A DNA stretch of 64,000 nt, taken from assembly GCF_944324995.1 (NCBI RefSeq), contig NZ_CALUYL010000004.1, forward strand, positions 1 to 64,000, read 5' to 3'. The notes beneath the pieces are model-generated. The model made no database searches. It was not told the origin of the DNA and worked only from the letters and a program-made list of their open reading frames with translations. Position 1 is the first letter of the stretch, and the number at the start of each line of letters is the position of its first letter. This document shows, in pieces, positions 56,768 through 64,000 of the stretch. The DNA comes from an uncultured Mailhella sp. GTDB taxonomy: Bacteria > Desulfobacterota > Desulfovibrionia > Desulfovibrionales > Desulfovibrionaceae. Made by a program: the position numbers and the translations under genes.

Positions 56768-57765
56768 GCGTTGGTCCCCCCTTTGCGGCTGAACGCGCGT
56801 GCGGCCTTTCCGGGCTTCGTGCCGAAGGGGTGCGAGCGGATAAGGGCAAACATGGGCGCAAGCAGGTTGATGAGCATGACGGCAAAGGGCGCGCCGTCGG
56901 TGTAGATGCCGAAGGTTCTGATGAGCAGCACGAGAATGCCGCCGGTGAGACCGTAGAGCAGCATGGGCAGGCGGCGATGCGGCGAGCAGGAGTCTTCCGT
57001 GGCGAGGAAGAAGGCGGCGAGCACGGTCGAGCCGCTGAAGATGTGGAAGAGAGGCCCGGCGCTCAGAGCGGGATCGGCCAGATGCAGCGCGGATGCGGAA
57101 AGAAACACGCCGACGAGGAATGAGAACGGCACTTCCCAGCGGATGACGCCGCGCAGGGCTAGATACATGCCGCCGAGAAAGAGCGCGCCGGACTGCGCGG
57201 CTCCGAGACCGCCGAGCTGACGGCCGAGCAGCAGGTCGGAGAGCGGGAAGTCCGCCACGGCCGCGCCGCCGAAGTACTTGGCCTTGAGCAGGGGATCGAT
57301 GAGCGAGGTGTGCAGCACCGAGGCCGTGGGATCCATGTAGAGCGGGAAGGAAACGAACACCAGGGCCCAGCCCACGAGGGTGGCGTTGACCTGGTTGGCG
57401 CCGTAGCCGCCGAAGGCCATGCGGCCTATGCCCATGGCGCACGCCGCGGCAATGACCACGAGCCACCACGGGGCGGAAACGGGCAGCAGAAAGGCGAGCA
57501 GCAGGCCGGTAATGGCGGCGGTGCCGTTGTCCTGGCTGAGCTTCTGCTTCATGAGCGTCTGGCAGACGGCTTCGGTGACGAGTGAGACCACCACGGCGAG
57601 CGCCATGACTCGGGCCGCCGGCATGCCCCACTGAATCAGACTCAGCACCACGGCCGGGGCGAGCGCTATGAGCGTGTGGATGCTGTTTTTACGTATGGTG
57701 CGCCCGCAGTGCCAGAAGGGGGGCGTGCTGATGGCAAGGAGAATATCGTTGTTGGAATTGCTCAT
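56764..57765 (-). CDS. rnfD: Rnf complex membrane subunit RnfD
   Basis: This integral membrane subunit (NqrB-like) has 333 residues and about ten helices. It forms part of the sodium or proton channel. SPPFWHCGRTIRKNS-like N terminus (here STPPFWHCG) and GGYGANQVNATLVGWALV (near 119-136) mark the family. The usual covalent-FMN motif (S/T-x-A-T-P-L before the K and the DLLLG helix) is not recognisable; the equivalent stretch is MDPTASVLHTSLIDPLLK (residues 144-161). The conserved GxxGExS is GGLGAAQS. Flavin may be absent or bound differently. Confidence 0.9.
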   Translation of the reverse strand: MSNSNNDILLAISTPPFWHCGRTIRKNSIHTLIALAPAVVLSLIQWGMPAARVMALAVVVSLVTEAVCQTLMKQKLSQDNGTAAITGLLLAFLLPVSAPWWLVVIAAACAMGIGRMAFGGYGANQVNATLVGWALVFVSFPLYMDPTASVLHTSLIDPLLKAKYFGGAAVADFPLSDLLLGRQLGGLGAAQSGALFLGGMYLALRGVIRWEVPFSFLVGVFLSASALHLADPALSAGPLFHIFSGSTVLAAFFLATEDSCSPHRRLPMLLYGLTGGILVLLIRTFGIYTDGAPFAVMLINLLAPMFALIRSHPFGTKPGKAARAFSRKGGTNA

Positions 57766-57807
57766 GTCTGTTCTCTCTGATGTGCTCGCGGCGTGCGCGG
57801 ATAGAGG

Positions 57808-59049
57808 CTAGCCCTTGCTGACCGGCTCGACGGGAGTGAGGCTTGCAAGGCGTTCCTCTTCCGCGAGCCTTTTGACGGCAAGACGTATGTACTGAAGCAC
57901 GGGCCGACGCGCGATGCACACGTAGCCGCAGAGCCCGCAGTCGACGCAGAGCCGGAAGTTTTCCTTCCGGGACATGTTGTATTTGCCGAATTCCGCGTAG
58001 CGGCTGAGCATGCGCGGATCGATGCGGGTGGGGCATATCTGGATGCACGCGCCGCAGTTGATGCAGGCGCTGTCGCCCTCGATAGGCGGCACTTCCCCGG
58101 CGTTCACCACGAAGAAGCCGTACGCGCCCTTGGTGATGCTTCGATCAAGCCTGTCCAGACTTTCGCCGCGAAGCGGACCGCCGCGGAGAATGGTGTCTCC
58201 GCTTTTCAGCGTGATGTGCGAAAATTCCAGAAGCTCGCCCACCAGACTGCCGTTCTTCACGATGTAGTTGGCCCATTCCGTGGCCGTGCCGATGGTGATG
58301 ACGGTTTCCATGAGCGGCAGGCCGGTGGTACCCACGCGGCCGAGGCTCCACACGTTGTGCAGGCCCACGGCAGCCACGTCCGGCGGGGCTTCCTCGCCGG
58401 TGACTTCCTTGATGAGCAGCTCGTTCACGCTGTTGGGATAGGTGGGATCCACCTCCACGGTTTTCACGCCGGAAATGGGCGAGGAGCATCCCGTGGGAAC
58501 GGCCATGATGATTTCGTCGGCGCGGCGCAGGCGGCGCTGCAGTTCAAGGCCGGTGCGGATTTCGTCGGCATGCTGGGCGAGCATGGGTTCCGCCCAGCAG
58601 ACGCCCGGCTCGGGATTGAGCGCGTTCACGATGAGGGTTTTGGCCCGGCAGCCCAGAGAGCGCGTGTTGACGCCCATCTTTTTGATGGTCAGCACGAGCT
58701 CCTCGCCTTCCTTGCCCTCGCGGAGAAGATCGACGGGTTCAGGCAGATCGGGAAACGTGCCGGGTTCCATGTCTGCGGGATTCACGGCGTCCACAAAGAC
58801 GCTGCGGGCGTTGATTTCCGTAATCACGCCGTAGATGGGGGCGTGCAGATCGCCTTTTTCCAGCGAGGGATGTTCGGCCAGCAGCATGCCGGGGTACACG
58901 AACGTCTTCTTCTTGACGCCCGCAACCATGGTGAATCCTTCACGGTTGAGGCGAATCCTCCTGGGGGCGGGGCCTTCGCCGAACGGTCTCTGTTCGTTGT
59001 AGACAAGGCGGAATCGAGGATCCCTTATCATCCTAAAAAACTGTTTCAT
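57808..59049 (-). CDS. rnfC: Rnf complex NADH-binding-side subunit RnfC
   Basis: RnfC is the peripheral subunit that holds FMN and two 4Fe-4S clusters and meets NAD(H). It is 413 residues. It has a nucleotide-binding region (NSVNELLIKEVTGEE and PLMETVITIGTATEW) and C-terminal ferredoxin motifs CINCGACIQICP (near 335-346) and CVDCGLCGYVC (near 375-385). The N-terminal 80 residues include the barrel-sandwich part GMLLAEHPSLEKGDLHAPIYG. The Gly-rich GxGxxG typical of the longer RnfC N terminus is weak, a feature also of other short RnfC. It is second in the operon after the cytochrome. Confidence 0.92.
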   Translation of the reverse strand: MKQFFRMIRDPRFRLVYNEQRPFGEGPAPRRIRLNREGFTMVAGVKKKTFVYPGMLLAEHPSLEKGDLHAPIYGVITEINARSVFVDAVNPADMEPGTFPDLPEPVDLLREGKEGEELVLTIKKMGVNTRSLGCRAKTLIVNALNPEPGVCWAEPMLAQHADEIRTGLELQRRLRRADEIIMAVPTGCSSPISGVKTVEVDPTYPNSVNELLIKEVTGEEAPPDVAAVGLHNVWSLGRVGTTGLPLMETVITIGTATEWANYIVKNGSLVGELLEFSHITLKSGDTILRGGPLRGESLDRLDRSITKGAYGFFVVNAGEVPPIEGDSACINCGACIQICPTRIDPRMLSRYAEFGKYNMSRKENFRLCVDCGLCGYVCIARRPVLQYIRLAVKRLAEEERLASLTPVEPVSKG

Positions 59050-59064
59050 GGCTATTCCCCGTCT

Positions 59065-59814
59065 CTATTTCGTATGGCATTGCGCACAGTTGTCCACGGG
59101 GCCTCCCTGCTTTTCGTGGCAGGAGATGCACAGACCGTGGTAGGCCGACATGACTCCGGGAACCAGTCGGGAGGGTTCGGTCTCGTGGCAGGTGGAGCAG
59201 GGAACAAGCGCGCTCTTGGGGAGTCTGCCCTGCATCTGCAGGTCGCGTGACGCCGTGGCGGTGTGGCAGGTCGCGCACGAGGACATGTCGTCCTTCCGGA
59301 AGGCGTCCTCATGGCAGCTGGCGCAGCGCGTATGCACGGCGTTCTTCAGGGAGAGAATCGGCCCCATGTCGGTCTTGCGGTCATGGCAGTTCGCGCAGTT
59401 CTGAGGCCGGGCCTCTATCTGCGGGCCGTGATGACACGACGTGCACTCGAGCTTGAATTCCTTCGTATGCCTGGAGTGCCCCCACTTCTTGTGCGAGAGC
59501 GTCATGTGATGACAGGTCGCGCAGGTGGAAGGATCCATGGTGTAGGAGTGTCCTTTAAAGGATGCGTCGAATTCCAGGCCGTGGCAGCTCTTGCAGCTCA
59601 CTCCGGCCTGTTCCGGCGTCGGCGCGTCGTGATGGCAGGTCAGACAGTCGATGCCGAGTTTTTCGGCGTGGGCTCCGTGGTTGAAGACCACACGGCCGGC
59701 CGAGTTGTCCATGAGAATTCTGTTGGGAAGAGGGTCGGATTTCTCCGGCATAAGATATCCTCCCACAGCCAGAATCAGCAGCGCGCCAGTCAGGATATAT
59801 GTTACGTTACGCAA
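59065..59814 (-). CDS. Decaheme c-type cytochrome linked to Rnf
   Basis: This 249-residue periplasmic cytochrome has an uncleaved-looking N-terminal anchor (MRNVTYILTGALLILAVGGYL). I count ten CxxCH heme sites, namely CLTCH, CKSCH, CATCH, CTSCH, CANCH, CASCH, CATCH, CSTCH, CISCH and CAQCH. Many extra His residues (for example FNHGAHAEK, HSYTMDP, GHSRHTKEF) can serve as distal ligands, so bis-His hemes are likely. Desulfovibrio Rnf operons are known to start with such a multiheme cytochrome, which is thought to pass electrons between the periplasmic cytochrome pool and Rnf. It is the first gene of this operon. Confidence 0.94.
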   Translation of the reverse strand: MRNVTYILTGALLILAVGGYLMPEKSDPLPNRILMDNSAGRVVFNHGAHAEKLGIDCLTCHHDAPTPEQAGVSCKSCHGLEFDASFKGHSYTMDPSTCATCHHMTLSHKKWGHSRHTKEFKLECTSCHHGPQIEARPQNCANCHDRKTDMGPILSLKNAVHTRCASCHEDAFRKDDMSSCATCHTATASRDLQMQGRLPKSALVPCSTCHETEPSRLVPGVMSAYHGLCISCHEKQGGPVDNCAQCHTK

Positions 59815-60192
59815 TGTCTTCTCCCCCTGATTTAGCTTTTTTCATATAACATGTTTCATTGGTTGAGAAGGGGTAAAAACATAATTTTCACATGTTATTG
59901 CTTACTTATCAGTTGATTTTTTTGTAATTTTTCTTTTTGTCGTTCAAAACGGAACTTGGCGGAAGAAAGGAGGCCTCGTTGGCGCATCATCCTTTTTTTC
60001 TTGGATGAAATGGACATGCGCCGTCGGATCGCCTGAGGAGTTGAGACGCTGCGTTTTGCGCAAAAGGACGGACGCCGCGCGGAGAGCATCGGCACGAGCT
60101 GCCGGAACGAAGGGCCCATTGCGCGGCGATGAAAAACGGCAGATGCGGGTATTATATGTAATATATTTATATTATTATGAAAAATAAATGAA
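59815..60192. other. Rnf operon upstream region
   Basis: No gene is supported. It contains the ATAACATGT/ACATGTTAT inverted repeat close to the cytochrome start and an AT-rich block at its right end. No -35/-10 pair for the Rnf operon could be fixed with confidence. Confidence 0.45.
59846..59898 (-). promoter_or_regulatory. Inverted repeat upstream of the Rnf operon
   Basis: ATAACATGT (59846-59854) and ACATGTTAT (59890-59898) are perfect inverted copies, 44 bp centre to centre. They lie 32-84 bp upstream of the cytochrome start, in the expected promoter. The pair may be an operator for an unknown redox or energy-state regulator. Confidence 0.45.
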
Positions 60193-60220
60193 TTGACATT
60201 GCTCTCCTGTTGCGTATATG
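60193..60220 (+). promoter_or_regulatory. Promoter with no gene directly downstream
   Basis: TTGACA (60193-60198) and TATATG (60215-60220) are 16 nt apart in a strongly AT-rich setting. The next start codon on this strand is about 430 nt away, so it may drive a non-coding RNA or a long yfcE leader. Confidence 0.55.
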
Positions 60221-60262
60221 TGAAAAATTTTTTTTGTTGTCGTGTGAGAAACTTATCGGCGT

Positions 60263-60346
60263 TGTGACAACTCCGCGCCATGTCACATGTTCCCGGGAAG
60301 GGGCGGAACAGGCATTTCCCGAGCGTTCGGGAAGGCGGGAACATGT
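60263..60346 (+). ncRNA. Nested-hairpin RNA candidate
   Basis: ACATGTTCCCG (60285-60295) pairs perfectly with CGGGAACATGT (60336-60346). Inside it, TTCCCGA (60316-60322) pairs with TCGGGAA (60327-60333) around GCGT. In front, TGTGACA (60263-60269) pairs with TGTCACA (60281-60287), competing with the larger stem. These lie about 35-120 nt after the promoter at 60193-60220. The three alternative pairings suggest a structured transcript; the class is not known to me. Confidence 0.45.
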
Positions 60347-60655
60347 TGTCGGACAAGCGTCGGGCCGTGTCTGACCGACTCCGGTCCGCCGGGAATCGGC
60401 GCTGCTTTGCAGCAGGGCGCGCAGGCAGAGACGGATTGCCGGGAACGTGACGCGCGGCAGGGCGTCTTCCGGGAGGCCTGGCGTCATGCTCATCGGCAAA
60501 GGGAAGCCTGAAAGCGGCGTTTCTTCCCGGCGTCGCGTGTTCGGGGCGCTTTCGGCGTCGTACGGCGGACGCGCCTGGCTTCCCTCCCCGCGACAGCCGT
60601 GTCGGGACTCGATTTTTTTTCTCGACTCTGGCATGGTCGGCGCAAAGGAGATCGC

Positions 60656-61204
60656 ATGAAAAAACTCATCATTGCTTCCGATATTCACGGTTCGGCCCGC
60701 TGGTGCGGCCGACTGCTGGAATACTTTGAAAAGGAGAACGCCGACAGACTGCTCATTCTCGGCGACATTCTCTATCACGGCCCGCGCAACGATCTGCCGG
60801 AGGAATACGCGCCGAAAAAGGTCATGGCCATGCTCAATCCTTTGCGCGAGAAGCTGCTGTGCGTGCGCGGCAACTGCGACGGCGAAGTGGATCAGATGGT
60901 GCTGGACTTTCCCATCATGGCGGAATACGCCGTGCTGACGCTCGGCAATGCCGAGGCCTATGCGACGCACGGCCATCACTACAACGAAAAGACGCCGCCC
61001 CCGTTCCCTTCCGGCAGCATCCTGTTGTACGGTCACACGCATGTGCCCGTGTGCAACAGGCACGAAGGCTTTGTGGCCATGAACCCCGGCTCCGTTTCCA
61101 TTCCCAAGGAAGGCAGCGCCCACAGCTGCATGCTGTGGGAGAACGGCGTGTTTCGCTGGCTGAATCTTGAGGACGGCTCCGTGTATCGGGAGTGCTCCTT
61201 CTGA
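60656..61204 (+). CDS. yfcE: YfcE-type metallophosphodiesterase
   Basis: This cytoplasmic two-metal phosphodiesterase has 182 residues. Motifs occur in order: SDIHGS (8-13), LILGDILYHGP (33-43), VRGNCDGEVDQM, THGHHYNE and YGHTHVP, as in E. coli YfcE. MNPGSVSIPK is the family C-terminal signature. AAGGAG lies 5 nt before the ATG at 60656; longer frames cross leader DNA. The physiological substrate of this family is not settled. Confidence 0.93.
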   Translation: MKKLIIASDIHGSARWCGRLLEYFEKENADRLLILGDILYHGPRNDLPEEYAPKKVMAMLNPLREKLLCVRGNCDGEVDQMVLDFPIMAEYAVLTLGNAEAYATHGHHYNEKTPPPFPSGSILLYGHTHVPVCNRHEGFVAMNPGSVSIPKEGSAHSCMLWENGVFRWLNLEDGSVYRECSF

Positions 61205-61205
61205 T

Positions 61206-61252
61206 AAAAAAACGCGCCTCTTTCCCGCAGCGGACGAGGCGCGTTTTTTTTT
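61206..61252. terminator. Strong bidirectional terminator between yfcE and lplA
   Basis: A 15-bp perfect stem (61206-61220 with 61236-61250) carries an A-run on one side and a T-run on the other, serving both convergent genes. Confidence 0.92.
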
Positions 61253-61367
61253 TGCGATGGTTCTGCTCCGGCGCGGCGGGGGAGCTTTTGGTTGCTCGGC
61301 CGTTTTTGCCGTCCGCGTGACGGGAGCGTGTTGCCGGGCGATCTTCCCGGAGCGCGGCCGACCTCGG

Positions 61368-64000
<2,633 letters not shown>

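Overview
The window is a GC-rich bacterial chromosome segment with no phage, IS element or CRISPR array. Its content points to an anaerobic, Gram-negative member of the Desulfovibrionaceae (Desulfovibrio/Bilophila/Mailhella-like). The evidence is an Rnf operon headed by a decaheme cytochrome c, an [FeFe]-hydrogenase maturase (HydG) beside a TM1266-type regulator, a two-subunit oxygen-sensitive fumarase, a Desulfovibrio-style outer-membrane porin and meso-diaminopimelate dehydrogenase. The species assignment is inference from gene content, not from a database search.

Layout. 1-1378: gene-poor, with terminators and a three-unit hairpin repeat. 1379-7339: a branched-chain-amino-acid-type ABC importer (livKHMGF) ending in an M20 peptidase. 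7371-9683: ogt and ddh. 9918-13319: an amidohydrolase and a DASS-type transporter divergent from a LysR regulator. 13392-15403: a glycosyltransferase, then ribB under an FMN riboswitch. 15588-17147: tyrS with a ThiS/MoaD-like cysteine-bearing protein. 17875-22036: a chaperone cluster (cbpA, cbpM, clpB). 22583-28490: a porin, an orphan response regulator and a 1022-residue membrane protein. 29291-32983: fumarase subunits, the hydrogenase regulator and hydG. 33497-39385: a PPP phosphatase, two tandem COG0523 metal GTPases (one with a long histidine-rich loop), a TSCPD protein and a patatin. 40253-45366: the valine/isoleucine genes ilvB, ilvN, ilvC and ilvD behind a structured leader. 45381-45948: a hairpin array and tRNA-Asn. 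47093-52772: a dpp/opp-type ABC operon. 52935-59814: the Rnf operon (decaheme cytochrome, rnfCDGEAB, apbE). 60193-64000: a possible non-coding RNA locus, yfcE, lplA and the 5' part of ligA.

How the parts fit. Energy and redox genes dominate: Rnf with its cytochrome and its flavin transferase ApbE, HydG for hydrogenase H-cluster assembly, fumarase, FMN-controlled ribB and lipoate ligase. Two peptide/amino-acid import systems, an exported-nutrient porin and the ilv genes supply nitrogen and branched-chain amino acids. The features most worth a second look are non-coding: the hairpin/TCCCTCA array between ilvD and tRNA-Asn, the nested-hairpin locus at 60193-60346 and the ilvB leader. Among proteins, the large PHP-like membrane protein and the tyrS-linked ThiS-like protein stand out.
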